64,000 bases of DNA. It comes from Bog-473 sp963821755. GTDB taxonomy: Bacteria; Actinomycetota; Acidimicrobiia; Acidimicrobiales; RAAP-2. Shown piece after piece: positions 16,664 through 25,903 of this stretch. Location of the stretch: positions 1,178,001 through 1,242,000 of the forward strand of contig CAWGEX010000003.1 in the NCBI GenBank assembly GCA_963821755.1, given 5' to 3'. The position numbers and the translations under genes were made by a program. Position 1 is the stretch's first letter. Each line of letters starts with the position of its first letter. The notes under the pieces are model-generated. The model was not told the origin of the DNA. It saw only the letters and a program-made list of their open reading frames with translations, and ran no database searches.

Positions 16664-16811
16664 AGAACGACCTCTCCCCTGTAGGGACATCACCAGCAGC
16701 GGAAGGTTCTCCGGGCGGGAGGCCCTTCACCAGTCCCTTCGGCTGGCCTTGTGATCGCCAGAGAGTCCGGCAAGGGCGTCCCCTAACGCTCTGTGGCGCG
16801 ACGCCTAACCC

Positions 16812-17546
16812 TCACTGGCGCTCCCAAACAGAGATGTGCTTCCTGCTCTCGCTCGTGAAGGGTGCTCGGTCCCAATCGGCCCATCGTTCGCTCAACCTCA
16901 TTCCAGCGATCTCGGCCATGAGGTCAAGTTCCGCTGGCCATGCGTATCGAAACGGTGACTCGACGTGTCCACCCCGGCCGTCTACGACCACATAGTGGTG
17001 CGACACGCCCTGTTGGTTGACGACGTCAAGCGTGTCGAATCCGACGTGGTTAGGACTCAGATCAAAAGGCAACACGGCGGCACCTGGTGGAAAACGTCGG
17101 AGGTCGATGACGTGCAGTTCCATGGCGAAAACGCCACCCGGTCTCAGGTGACGCGAAGCGTTGCGAAAGGTCTCAACCCACTCGGACTGTTCAAGCAGGT
17201 TCGAGATGCTGTTGTAGACGACATAGACCAGTGAGAAAGCACCAGCAACAGTTGTCGTCGCAAAGTCGCCCACCGTTGCTTCTATGGCTTCGGAGCCGGC
17301 TTTGCGACGCAGTTGTTCGATCATGTCGGCTGAGATGTCAATCCCATGGACCTCGATGCCGCGCTCGCTAAGCGGAAACGCAACCCGACCTGTTCCGATC
17401 CCGAACTCCAACGCTCGACCACCGTGTGCCAGCCCGGCGAGGAATTCCGCCGTCGCGTCCAGCAGCGCCGGATCCCACATCTCGGGGGATCCGCTGTCGT
17501 AGTACGTCGCCTTGATACCCGTGAATAGGTTCTGCGGCATGAGCAC
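16812..17546 (-). CDS. Class I SAM-dependent methyltransferase
   Basis: 244 residues. Motif I LEFGIGTGRVAFPLSERG (residues ~46-63), VHGIDISADMIEQLR (acidic motif II) and HLRPGGVFAMELHV (motif post III) define a class I enzyme of the Methyltransf_25 type. Substrate unknown. GTG 17546 is chosen because GAGGG lies 7 nt upstream; an ATG two codons later is possible. It stands alone in the accessory stretch. Confidence 0.85.
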   Translation of the reverse strand: MLMPQNLFTGIKATYYDSGSPEMWDPALLDATAEFLAGLAHGGRALEFGIGTGRVAFPLSERGIEVHGIDISADMIEQLRRKAGSEAIEATVGDFATTTVAGAFSLVYVVYNSISNLLEQSEWVETFRNASRHLRPGGVFAMELHVIDLRRFPPGAAVLPFDLSPNHVGFDTLDVVNQQGVSHHYVVVDGRGGHVESPFRYAWPAELDLMAEIAGMRLSERWADWDRAPFTSESRKHISVWERQ

Positions 17547-18185
17547 AGTATTGCCCTCGTGTACCCCTGTCCGAAAGGTTCGGCCGGAGACCCGGAATCG
17601 ATCACCCTAGAGGCCCCGACGAAGGAAGTGTCCCCCAACAAGGAGACTTGCGGGGTGTCCCCATACATTGATACTTCTCTGAGGGTCCACCGCTTCACTG
17701 CTGGTCCTCTATAGCTTCGGGAGTACTGGTGCGTTCGGCCTGACTTAAGCCCTGTACCAACCCAGCAAGACAGTCCCCGGCAATATCGACCGGCATATCG
17801 GCCCGATCCAGAACACGTCGACGGCCGTACATTTGTCAGCGAGGACGCTGAAAGGGAGTTGGCCGTCTGCTGGTACTCCCTCAGGAAACAGTGCCCTCGA
17901 TTGCTCGCTGGCCATCCGTCGAGCAGTATCTGGCCGTTCTCCCGATCTGACCCGCTCTTCGACGTTTCGCTCGACCTGCCAAATCAATGAACTCCGAGAT
18001 CTATTCGTCGGTGAGCGGTCGCAGGCTTGCGGGCACGCCTCAAATCTAGGCTTCTACACACTCAGTTCGACGGGACGAGGCACAGTTGATCTGCACGACT
18101 AGGTCAGTTGGCTTCGAGGACGCCCTTCGTCGCTACGAGACTGGCGAGACGAGGGTCGAAGCATCCTGACGGTACCCTTTGAAGC
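17547..18185. other. 639-nt stretch without a supported gene
   Basis: A minus-strand frame at 17745-17987 (80 residues, ending in GPICRSILPGTVLLGWYRA) has some protein-like composition but no recognised motif or ribosome site. It may be a gene remnant. Otherwise only a promoter-like box near the right end is seen. Confidence 0.4.
18173..18178 (+). promoter_or_regulatory. Putative -10 box (TACCCT)
   Basis: TACCCT 7 nt before ATG 18186. No Shine-Dalgarno sequence. Leaderless start inferred. Confidence 0.45.
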
Positions 18186-18566
18186 ATGCCAAATAGCAGC
18201 GGAGTACAAAGGGGACGTGACGATTGGCGGGAGACAGCGCTTTCTCATGTTCGCAAGTTGATCGAGCAGGCTGATCCGGAAATGGTGGAGGAACGCAAGT
18301 GGAGAAAGAAGGCCAACCCAGAAGGTGTTCCCGTCTGGTCGCATGACGGCATGATTTGCACGGGAGAGACCTACAAGACGCACGTGAAGGTCACCTTCGC
18401 CAGGGGCGCGTCATTGAAGGACCCCTCAAGCTTGTTTAACTCCAGCCTCGAAGGTGATACACGTCGTGCTATCGACATTCATGATGGCGAGAAAATCAAT
18501 GAACGGGCGTTCAAGGCACTCATCAAAGAGGCTGTGGCCCTGAATCTGACCCCTCGTCGCAAGTAG
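18186..18566 (+). CDS. DUF1801 domain-containing protein
   Basis: 126 residues. The sequence WRKKANPEGVPVWSHDGMIC (residues ~38-57), THVKVTFARGASLKDP and SLEGDTRRAIDIHDGEKINE are characteristic of the DUF1801 (YdhG-like) fold, a small alpha+beta domain of unknown biochemical role. The C-terminus is short and basic. Lower GC than its neighbours, in keeping with the accessory region. Standalone, with a leaderless-type start. Confidence 0.8.
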   Translation: MPNSSGVQRGRDDWRETALSHVRKLIEQADPEMVEERKWRKKANPEGVPVWSHDGMICTGETYKTHVKVTFARGASLKDPSSLFNSSLEGDTRRAIDIHDGEKINERAFKALIKEAVALNLTPRRK

Positions 18567-18746
18567 AGAGCGTGGTACCGCCCGTGCTTTACCTGCCGCA
18601 TCGTCGGACGGGTGGCGCACCTGATCGCTCCATACGCAGGGAGGGTGGGGCGCTTGGATCCCTCACTCCCCCGTACCCATGACCTTCGAGGCATCGCCGG
18701 TGTAGGCCCGCCCAGCGCCTGCCCGGGTGGATCGCGAGAATGGACC

Positions 18747-19949
18747 GTGCTCCGATCAGGACGGATCAAGCGGTTGTGGGATGTTGGGTCGGTCGTACTC
18801 GTCGCCACCGCAGTCGCCGCCGTAGCGGGAGTCGCGGGAACGTCGGGTGCACCTGCACTCGCGGCCTCGAATGGCTCGGGCCATTCGGCCAACACGGCGG
18901 CTTCGCCTCTTGCGCGACCGGCACTAGCTTCGACGCGGCCACGAGGGCGGCCAGCGCACCCACCCACACCGACCACCACCACGCCGCCGGCGACCCCCAG
19001 CCCCGTTTCGCTCGCCGGGTGCCCGGTACCCCCCCAGCCGCCGCTCCCGGCCTCGCCGCCCCCGTGGCACCCCGCGGTCCTGGTCACCTCCCTTCCGCCG
19101 GTGACTGCGCCAGCGCCGTGGACCTCCCACGTCGCGACTCTCACCGGCAAGGGCATGTGGATCTGGGAGTGGGCGAGCACCGACGGTGGCGACGCCGGCG
19201 CCATCGTGCACCAGGCCGTTTCGGAGGGGCTGCATCAGCTGTGGGTCCGGGTGGGTGACTCGATGAATGGCTTCTACGGCGCCGAAGAGCTCGACGCGCT
19301 CGTACCCGTCGCCCACGCCCATGGGATCGACGTGATCGCATGGGGTTTCCCGTACCTGTGGGACCCCGTCGGCGACGCCGCCTGGACCGCGCAGATCCTC
19401 CACTGGCGCGCCCCCGACCACCAGCAGGTCGACGGCTACAGCGCTGACATCGAGGAAACGACCGAGGGTGTCATGCTGAGCGCCCAACGGGCGGCCGTGT
19501 ATCTCGAGCTCGTTCGGCAGGTCGCGGGCAGCCGGCTGGTCGTGGCGACCGTCTACCCTCCGACCGACGCCAACTGGGACGGCGGGTACCCATACCAGGC
19601 AATGGCACCCTACGTCGACGCCTTCGCTCCGATGGTGTACTGGGAGTGCACCGATCCCGGCACCGACGCCGCTCAAGACGTTGCTCGCCTCTCGACACTC
19701 CGACCGGTGCACGTCATCGGACAGGCCTTCAACTTGACCAGTGTGGGCGGTCGGACCGACTCCCCGAGCGGAGCAGAGATCGCAGAATTTCTGAGCGCCG
19801 GTCGGCGGGCGGGCGCGCTCGGCGCGTCGTTCTGGGTGTGGCAGGAGGCCACGCCGGAGGAGTGGGCCGCTCTGCGCGGCTTCCGCTGGGGCTCGCCCGG
19901 GTTCCGGCCTCGGGATCCACGGTCCACCCCGACAGCATCTCGGCACTAA
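18747..19949 (+). CDS. Secreted glycoside-hydrolase-like protein
   Basis: 400 residues from GTG 18747. A basic N-terminus and hydrophobic helix (RIKRLWDVGSVVLVATAVAA) ending at APALAA form a Sec signal peptide with cleavage near residue 35. A Pro/Thr-rich linker spans ~65-125. The remaining ~275 residues have TIM-barrel-like spacing: GMWIWEWAST, LHQLWVRVGD, GIDVIAWGFPYLW, VDGYSADIEET (D and E likely catalytic or substrate-binding), VVATVYPP, APMVYWEC. Probably an extracellular carbohydrate hydrolase; the family is not identified. An in-frame upstream start (18612) would bury the signal peptide. Confidence 0.65.
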   Translation: MLRSGRIKRLWDVGSVVLVATAVAAVAGVAGTSGAPALAASNGSGHSANTAASPLARPALASTRPRGRPAHPPTPTTTTPPATPSPVSLAGCPVPPQPPLPASPPPWHPAVLVTSLPPVTAPAPWTSHVATLTGKGMWIWEWASTDGGDAGAIVHQAVSEGLHQLWVRVGDSMNGFYGAEELDALVPVAHAHGIDVIAWGFPYLWDPVGDAAWTAQILHWRAPDHQQVDGYSADIEETTEGVMLSAQRAAVYLELVRQVAGSRLVVATVYPPTDANWDGGYPYQAMAPYVDAFAPMVYWECTDPGTDAAQDVARLSTLRPVHVIGQAFNLTSVGGRTDSPSGAEIAEFLSAGRRAGALGASFWVWQEATPEEWAALRGFRWGSPGFRPRDPRSTPTASRH

Positions 19950-20141
19950 TCCCCTAGTAAGGATTGCGGCCGACAATCCGGCAATTGACTCCAAGCAACC
20001 TAGACCGCCTGATCTGAGGCTTATCGGAGCAGCGACAATGCGTCGATGAGCGTCAGAGTCCCCGATGTGAACGGCACCTCTTTACCCGACGTGTCGAAGG
20101 CAAGATCACCGGCCGAGTTGCCGGCGCGAGAGGTGAGTGCG

Positions 20142-20993
20142 TCAGCCGAGCGCTTCGATCACGGCGGCGAAATCAGGCCATTGCCTTCCAGCGTCAATGA
20201 CCGTGGTCAAGAGTGCGTCGGTGGCGGGACCGACGCGCAGCTCGACTCCGGCCTGTTCGGCGAGATCGACGGCTAAGCGAACGTCCTTGCGAGCAAGCGA
20301 GGGGGAGAACCATCCAGGATGAGAGTTGTCGAACAGGCTCTCCAGTCTCACCTTGCTCGCGGCACTCACCACGAAGCTGTCCGCAAGGACACCCTTGAGA
20401 AGTTCGTCGGAGATCCCGTTCTTTCGGGCGGTGACGATCCCCTCAGCGAGCGCCGTCACACCGGTGATGAGCAATAGGTTGGAGACGAGCTTCATGGTCG
20501 CTCCGGTTCCAACCGGCCCGCAATAGGTGTACCCGGCACCAAGGTCACTCCACAGGGAATCGAGCATCTCGACCGCCGTCGAAGGTCCTCCGATCAAAAA
20601 GCTCCCCATACCGGCTGCGATTATTGATGGGGATCCCATCACGGGCGAATCGAGCACCCTCCCCTCAGGGCCGGCCCCCGCCAGTCGACGGACAGTGTCT
20701 GGCGAGACCGTGCTGATGTTGGCCAAGACCGCGGTTGGTCCGAGTGACGCCAGAGCACCATCATCGCCAAGGCACACCTCGAGAACAGCAGCGTCATCCG
20801 CGAGCACCACTAAGACCACGTCTGAGCCCATCACTGCCGCCTTTGGAGACTCGGCCTCAACGGCGCCCTTCGCCACAAGGTCTTTGGCTCTGCCCGCTGA
20901 CCGGTTCCAGACGGTGACCAGGTGAGCCCGTTCGAGCGCTCTGGTGGCGAAGGCCTTTCCCATATTTCCCGTACCCAAGACGGCGATGCGCAT
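20142..20993 (-). CDS. NAD(P)-dependent beta-hydroxyacid dehydrogenase-type oxidoreductase
   Basis: 283 residues. The N-terminal Rossmann fold begins MRIAVLGTGNMGKAFATRAL (GxGxMG). The catalytic region is LDSPVMGSPSIIAAG, then YCGPVGTGATMKLVSNLLL, where the Lys is the family's active-site Lys (~170). The all-helical C-terminal domain follows. Members oxidise 3-hydroxyisobutyrate, tartronate semialdehyde or related acids, or reduce imines; the usual SGG motif reads SPV here, so the substrate is open. Leaderless-type start with TAGGCT at 6 nt. Confidence 0.85.
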   Translation of the reverse strand: MRIAVLGTGNMGKAFATRALERAHLVTVWNRSAGRAKDLVAKGAVEAESPKAAVMGSDVVLVVLADDAAVLEVCLGDDGALASLGPTAVLANISTVSPDTVRRLAGAGPEGRVLDSPVMGSPSIIAAGMGSFLIGGPSTAVEMLDSLWSDLGAGYTYCGPVGTGATMKLVSNLLLITGVTALAEGIVTARKNGISDELLKGVLADSFVVSAASKVRLESLFDNSHPGWFSPSLARKDVRLAVDLAEQAGVELRVGPATDALLTTVIDAGRQWPDFAAVIEALG

Positions 20994-20999
20994 GCGGCC

Positions 21000-21005
21000 A
21001 GCCTA
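21000..21005 (-). promoter_or_regulatory. Putative -10 box (TAGGCT)
   Basis: Minus-strand TAGGCT 6 nt before ATG 20993. No ribosome-binding site. Confidence 0.45.
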
Positions 21006-21155
21006 TGTTCGTCTGTCGGGAAGAAACGAGGGCCGATCTCGGGTAACGGACAAGTAGGCCGTAACGCCGAGCCTGTGGGACGCCTTCGGCCCAAACAGTT
21101 TTCAAGTGCCACTGGTACGCTGACTGGCAATTCCCGACCGCTGAGGAGGATTGAC

Positions 21156-21548
21156 GTGTCAGAGTTTCCAGGAATTACACACGTTGCGCTGACGGTCAGC
21201 GATCTGGACCGGAGTGTGCCTTGGTATCGAGCGTTATTCGGCGCTGATCCAGTTCTCGACGAAGATACCGGGCCCTTCCGTCATGTCGTGTGGCTGGTTG
21301 GGCAAACGCTTGTGGGGCTCCATCAGTTTCCGGATCTGGCGAGCAACGAGCCGTTCAATGAACGGCGCATCGGTTTGGATCACCTCGCATTTGCGTGCGC
21401 CGACCGATCGGAGCTGGCGGAGTGGGAAGCACGACTGACCCAGCTGGGTATGGCCAACGGTGGAATCGTTGATGCTCCCTATGGATCAGGCTTGTCTTTC
21501 CGCGATCCTGACAACATCGCGTTGGAGTTCTTCGCTCCACCGGACTGA
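21156..21548 (+). CDS. VOC family protein
   Basis: 130 residues from GTG 21156 with a GAGGAGGA site 5 nt upstream. VOC pattern: ITHVALTVSDLDRSVPWYRALFG (split, residues ~7-29), RIGLDHLAFACADRSEL, and GSGLSFRDPDNIALEFF. Metal ligands are probably H9, H~72 and the Glu of LEFF. It is a close paralogue of the VOC gene in the tRNA-Gly element. Substrate unknown. Confidence 0.85.
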   Translation: MSEFPGITHVALTVSDLDRSVPWYRALFGADPVLDEDTGPFRHVVWLVGQTLVGLHQFPDLASNEPFNERRIGLDHLAFACADRSELAEWEARLTQLGMANGGIVDAPYGSGLSFRDPDNIALEFFAPPD

Positions 21549-21786
21549 CATCAAGTTCCGAGTGACATGAAGTTGAGGTGGTGAGATCTCGGGAGCCCGT
21601 TTCGCCTGACGACGGATTGAAGTCGGAGGCCCCTCACCTCAAGGCTCTCCTGGCGCACTGGAGGCGTTCCGTTGTTAGTCAGGATCGATCGCTCCGGTGA
21701 GCGCCGCAGTCTCGTGCACCCTGGCAACCAAGGGACTAACACGCTGCCATTCGCGTTGTGATCGCGACGCTGGTTTACGTCCCCGG

Positions 21787-22929
21787 TCAGGAAGCCTTTG
21801 GCCCGAACCACCGATGGACCCGGGTGGACTCCCATTGACGCTTCTCCTCCGAAAGGGCAGCATTCGGCGCAGTAAATTTCGCGACCGGGGTGTCGTACGA
21901 CAGGAAATTGACGTCGATGCGCCCCACAAGGTCATCGCCCAGCTCCACGTAGCACCCAGCCGCGCCGTCGTACGGGAGGGGGTCGCTGTCGTCGGTGAAC
22001 TTGGAGATCAGCACCTTGGCGACTGTGGCCGCCTCGCCTTCGGCGATCCCCCCGGCGCGTGGCACAGGCGCGCTCGTCACGTCACCGACGGCAAACACGT
22101 TGGGGAACCGAGTCGCGAACGTGGCGGGATCGACGGGGATCCAACCGTCCTCGACGAGCTCCGACGCTGCGACAACTTCGGGAGCACAGTGCACCGGAAT
22201 ACCCAAGAAGAGGTCGTAGGGCAACGCACGCCCATCGTCAAGATGGGCGACATGCTGCGCTGGATCAAGACGGACCACCTTCGATCCGGGCCAGTACTCG
22301 ACGCCGTGGTCCTCGAGGATCGCCGTGATTGCCGACGAGGTTCTTTGCGAGATCGGAATTGGAGCGGGCATCGGACTGACAAGGTGAATTGTCGACGAGT
22401 CCCGGAGTCCGCGCTCGGATAGATAGTGGTCCACCAATAGGGCGGTTTCGTTCGGCGCTCCAGGGCACTTGAAGAACGGACCGAGCACGCCCACGATGAC
22501 GCCGCCACCGTTGAACGCAGCAAGTGCGTCTCGGGCTCGCTCGGCACCGGCGAAGGAATAAAACTCGTACCCGTCCTCCGCCAACCCTGGCGTGGCCCCC
22601 ACGTCATAGTCGGCGCCGAGCGCGACGACAAGGACGTCGGCGTCGTAGGTCCCTGCGTCGGTGACGACTCTGCGATGCTCCGGATCAATCGACGTGACGG
22701 TCTCTTGCCGAAACTCCACGCCCGGCTTGTCGATCGCCCGATACGGGTTCCACACCTCGTTGGCCTGGCGTCGGCCGAACATCACGTCGAGCTTCGAGAA
22801 CCCGAACATGAACGCATCGCTCTTGTCGATGAGCGTTATATGGACCTTGTCGGAAATGGCCTCGGACAGACCAGTTACCAGCTCGAGGCCGCCGAACCCA
22901 GCTCCGAGGACTACGACGTGTTTGGACAT
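21787..22929 (-). CDS. FAD/NAD(P)-dependent oxidoreductase, sulfide:quinone reductase-like
   Basis: 380 residues of the NDH-2/SQR flavoprotein class. It has the FAD loop VVVLGAGFGGLELVTGLSEA at residues 4-23, an ALGADYDVGATPGL segment, a single conserved-looking Cys in GPFFKCPGAPNE (~160), and the second FAD motif FPNVFAVGDVTSAPVPRAGG (~295). SQR uses two or three cysteines; only one active-site candidate is clear here, so the electron donor is uncertain. The start has TACCCT 6 nt upstream and no ribosome site. Confidence 0.8.
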   Translation of the reverse strand: MSKHVVVLGAGFGGLELVTGLSEAISDKVHITLIDKSDAFMFGFSKLDVMFGRRQANEVWNPYRAIDKPGVEFRQETVTSIDPEHRRVVTDAGTYDADVLVVALGADYDVGATPGLAEDGYEFYSFAGAERARDALAAFNGGGVIVGVLGPFFKCPGAPNETALLVDHYLSERGLRDSSTIHLVSPMPAPIPISQRTSSAITAILEDHGVEYWPGSKVVRLDPAQHVAHLDDGRALPYDLFLGIPVHCAPEVVAASELVEDGWIPVDPATFATRFPNVFAVGDVTSAPVPRAGGIAEGEAATVAKVLISKFTDDSDPLPYDGAAGCYVELGDDLVGRIDVNFLSYDTPVAKFTAPNAALSEEKRQWESTRVHRWFGPKAS

Positions 22930-22935
22930 TGGGGC

Positions 22936-22941
22936 AGGGTA
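22936..22941 (-). promoter_or_regulatory. Putative -10 box (TACCCT)
   Basis: Minus-strand TACCCT 6 nt before ATG 22929. Leaderless start inferred. Confidence 0.45.
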
Positions 22942-23014
22942 ACAGGACGAGGGTGATGGTCACAGAAGGCCGCGACGGTGGGCGAGTTCTCGGCGATCCA
23001 GCCGGGGTTCGGCG

Positions 23015-23701
23015 TCACCAGCGGAGTTCGCCATCGCCTTCCTGGAAGGTGCCGGTGGGGCCGTCCCTGCCGATGGTGGCCATGCGCACGATGACCTCTG
23101 CGCCCTTTTCGACCGGTTGCCCGGCCCCGCTGAAGGGAGTGAGTTCGGTGGCGGTGAAGCCGGGCTCGACCGCATTGAACTTGATCCCTGGCAATGCTTT
23201 GGCGTACTGAACGGTGAGCATCGATACGGCGGCCTTGCTCGAGCCGTAGATGATGGAGGGGAAGTGAAACTGGCGTCGCTCCGGATTGGTCACGGCCCAG
23301 AACGAGCCAAGTGCGCTCGAGACGTTGACCACAACCGGGTTCTCGGACCTCTCCAACAGCGGAAGTGCGGCTTGGGTGACACGGATGATGCCGATCGCAT
23401 TGGTATCGAATACCTCCAGCGCGACCTGGCCGTTGACATCCTCGGTCGTACTGATGCCGGCGTTGTTGACGAGGACGTCGAGGTGGCCCTCGCGGCTGGC
23501 GATGACACCCAAGGCGGTCTTGACTGAGGCGTCATCGGTCATTTCGAGCTGGACAAACTGTCCGCCCAGTTCGGATGCAGCCGCCTCGCCGCGCTCGACA
23601 CTGCGAGCCCCGATGTACACGGTATGCCCCCGCTCGATCAGTTGGCGGGCGGTCTCGTAACCAAGCCCCTTGTTGGCTCCGGTGACAAGCGTCACGGTCA
23701 T
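23015..23701 (-). CDS. Short-chain dehydrogenase/reductase
   Basis: 228 residues from ATG 23701. Classical SDR landmarks: TGANKGLG at residues 7-14 (cofactor loop), NNAGIS near 80, VVNVSSALG (catalytic Ser) near 128, and YGSSKAAV (Tyr and Lys). ARS after the second strand favours NADP(H). The C-terminus VEPGFTATELTPFSG is standard. The frame upstream of 23701 has no initiation support and is left out. Substrate unknown. Confidence 0.85.
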   Translation of the reverse strand: MTVTLVTGANKGLGYETARQLIERGHTVYIGARSVERGEAAASELGGQFVQLEMTDDASVKTALGVIASREGHLDVLVNNAGISTTEDVNGQVALEVFDTNAIGIIRVTQAALPLLERSENPVVVNVSSALGSFWAVTNPERRQFHFPSIIYGSSKAAVSMLTVQYAKALPGIKFNAVEPGFTATELTPFSGAGQPVEKGAEVIVRMATIGRDGPTGTFQEGDGELRW

Positions 23702-23872
23702 ATTTGGTAAACCCTTGGTCGTGATCGAGTGCCATTTCGCACTGGTGAATTCTTCGCGCCGGTCTGATCCGTCAACGGGACTCGGCTGGTAACCAGCATG
23801 CATCCACGTCCGGGTCTTCCAGCCAGGGTGCCTTGATGGACCGATGCCCGCCCTCTATGCAAACGTGGCGGC

Positions 23873-24241
23873 ATGAACCACCAAGATACAATGACCGCAC
23901 TCTTGGAGGCATCTGCGACCCTTGCAGGATTACTTCTGGTATTCCTCGGATTCATACTTACTGCATCCGGCTCGCTCGACGACGATATCCCTCTTGCCGT
24001 CCACAAGTCGCTCCAGAAAGTCTCGTTGGTTCTTCTAATCGCCTTCGCGATCGGACTTTCGAGTGTCGCCGTCTCAGCCGCCTGGCTTGTCACCGCACCC
24101 GGGGGCGACCCTCTCTATGACGCGGCGTTGAGCTTGTTCGCTCTGCAGATTGCGGGTCTCGCAGCGGCAACCGGCTGGACCGTCCGAGGGCTCTTGTGGG
24201 CAGGGCGACGCAAAAGGGAGATGCCGAAAAGCCGAAATTGA
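23873..24241 (+). CDS. Small membrane protein of unknown function
   Basis: 122 residues with three hydrophobic segments: ~10-31 (LLEASATLAGLLLVFLGFIL), ~48-72 (VSLVLLIAFAIGLSSVAVSA) and ~86-110. The basic end (RRKREMPKSRN) should be cytoplasmic. Lower GC and more AT-ending codons than the flanking core genes, which fits transferred DNA. No family recognised. Confidence 0.65.
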   Translation: MNHQDTMTALLEASATLAGLLLVFLGFILTASGSLDDDIPLAVHKSLQKVSLVLLIAFAIGLSSVAVSAAWLVTAPGGDPLYDAALSLFALQIAGLAAATGWTVRGLLWAGRRKREMPKSRN

Positions 24242-24323
24242 ATCGAGATCACCCAGGTTACGGATCAAACCGGATCCCGCCCGTCGCTGGCGGCCATTTC
24301 GAACATCGCGTCAGAATCGGAGG

Positions 24324-24968
24324 ATGACCTCGGACGCTCCGGACGACAAGGCTCGCTCCGAGGCGGCCAGGGTTGCTGACTATCGCTGCAGAGTGGCAGA
24401 TGCCTTTGAGACACTCACTCTTGAGCAATGGGAGTCGCCATCCTGGTGCAGCGGCTGGAGGGTCCGCGACGTCCTGGGTCACCTCGTCCACAACGCCGAG
24501 GCCTCGCGACTGTCGATGGTGCGGGACGTGGTCCGCCACCCCATACGTCCCGACAAGGGGTTGGATCTGATTGCTCGCCAGCTCGGAGACGAGCCCGTCC
24601 CAACGCTGGCACGGCGTCTGCGCAAGGCTCAGCATGGGGGCGTACATGTCATCGGCTTTCCCGCCGCCGTAGGACTCGGAGACGTCCTCGTCCACGGGAA
24701 CGACGCTCTCCGTGCTGTCGGCCTGGAGTTTGGAGTCGATCCAGACGATGCGGTGGCGGTTTTGAATGCGTACCGGCGCGTAGGGGGTCTGATATTCCAC
24801 GCGCGGCCCTCTGGGAGGGTCAGGTTGGTTGCAACCGACGCCAAGTGGTGGTGCGGACAAGGTCCCGAGGTGACGGGCCGAGCAATCGACCTTGTCATGC
24901 TCATGGCCAACCGGCGGCAGATCGTCGAAACACTCTCGGGTCCGGGCGTGGCGGACCTGGCTGCATAA
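24324..24968 (+). CDS. Maleylpyruvate isomerase family, mycothiol-dependent enzyme (DinB superfamily)
   Basis: 214 residues. MDMPI N-terminal four-helix domain: WCSGWRVRDVLGHLVHNAEA with metal-ligand His in GHLVHN (~49) and the second set around VHGNDALRA (~127). The C-terminal part (RLVATDAKWWCGQGPEVTGR) matches the MDMPI_C-like strand. These enzymes use mycothiol, which fits the mca gene in the same window. ATG 24324 is preceded by CAGAAT at 6 nt and GGAGG immediately adjacent. Confidence 0.75.
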   Translation: MTSDAPDDKARSEAARVADYRCRVADAFETLTLEQWESPSWCSGWRVRDVLGHLVHNAEASRLSMVRDVVRHPIRPDKGLDLIARQLGDEPVPTLARRLRKAQHGGVHVIGFPAAVGLGDVLVHGNDALRAVGLEFGVDPDDAVAVLNAYRRVGGLIFHARPSGRVRLVATDAKWWCGQGPEVTGRAIDLVMLMANRRQIVETLSGPGVADLAA

Positions 24969-25165
24969 CGGGCACGGCAGCCGTCCCGTGGACATGCCCA
25001 TACCCGGGTCCCGTTCTGTCTCCCTACCACCGGGACTGCAGGACAGCATCGCGTTGACGCAGGCCACCCGGCCTGGTGTCGGCTTCGACTCGGAAGCGAA
25101 GGCCTTAAGCCACGTCCATAGCAGTTCCGCTCGATCTCACGAACTAATCGTCCGTGGTAGCCGCT

Positions 25166-25588
25166 TCAATTCGTTCGTAGTGTTGAGTCAGATTTGCCCC
25201 CGGCGTCGCGAGCGAGTCGCATCAATGTCGGTATCCCCACAGGCTGACTTATTCCGTTGGCGTCGAGAATATCGACCTGGACGGTGATCTGTGTCGTGCC
25301 TTTCAGCACGTCGATCTCCGACTGAATGGCACGTACGGCGGCGAGGCTCCCGATGCCCTGAACTGGCTTGTACCCCTCGGACCTGCGTTGGGCGGTCAGA
25401 AAGTCGCTACGAAATCCGGCCACAGAAGAGGGAAACACCTGGACGCTCACGAAGCTTCCAGCTCCGCCGGCCACCGATGCCGTGCCGAAGATGCATTCCG
25501 TGCTCTGGCTCTTGACCGAGATCACCGGTTTACCAGTAAGGGCCGACTGGGCCTGGGCCTTGGTGAGCACCGCGCACGGCCTGGGCAC
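25166..25588 (-). CDS. Secreted DUF3558-like protein, start region damaged
   Basis: 140 residues from GTG 25588. Two Cys (PCAVLTKAQAQSALTG and STECIFG) and the overall pattern match small exported Actinobacterial DUF3558-type proteins. The same frame continues upstream to ~25675 and spells SGLIVLSAGLCTAVA and TVPADAFAASGK, a convincing signal peptide, but contains no ATG, GTG or TTG before a stop. An ATG one frame over (25679) suggests a small indel split the start from the body. Probably broken or mis-sequenced at the 5' end. Confidence 0.5.
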   Translation of the reverse strand: MPRPCAVLTKAQAQSALTGKPVISVKSQSTECIFGTASVAGGAGSFVSVQVFPSSVAGFRSDFLTAQRRSEGYKPVQGIGSLAAVRAIQSEIDVLKGTTQITVQVDILDANGISQPVGIPTLMRLARDAGGKSDSTLRTN

Positions 25589-25903
25589 TTTGCCACTGGC
25601 AGCGAACGCATCGGCCGGAACCGTGGCGACAGCCGTGCACAGGCCGGCGCTTAGGACAATTAGCCCAGACCTTGCTCATCCGCGATCGGGTGATAGGCGC
25701 CAAATCACGGGTGGAACATACGATCATCATGCCCGCCTCTCGTCCATCGGGGACACCCTCGCTCGAGCTGAAGCCCATTTCTTGATGACGTAACGGTTCC
25801 TCGTCGGTCACGGCGACGCGCCACGCGTCGGCGCGCGATGCTGGTCGGACCAATCAGCTCAAGGGTGGCCGACGAGCCCACTCACGTCCATGAGGAGTCC
25901 CAC
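25589..25903. other. 315-nt region: signal-peptide remnant and spacer
   Basis: The left part encodes, on the minus strand, the orphaned signal peptide of the preceding gene. The rest shows no gene. A GC-rich ACGCGCCACGCGTCGGCGCG patch at ~25810 is a local quasi-palindrome. Confidence 0.45.

Noticed and set aside
17745..18102. Short ORFs on both strands in the 17.6-18.2 kb gap
   Set aside because: No motifs, no ribosome site and conflicting frames; recorded only as a gene-free stretch with a possible remnant.
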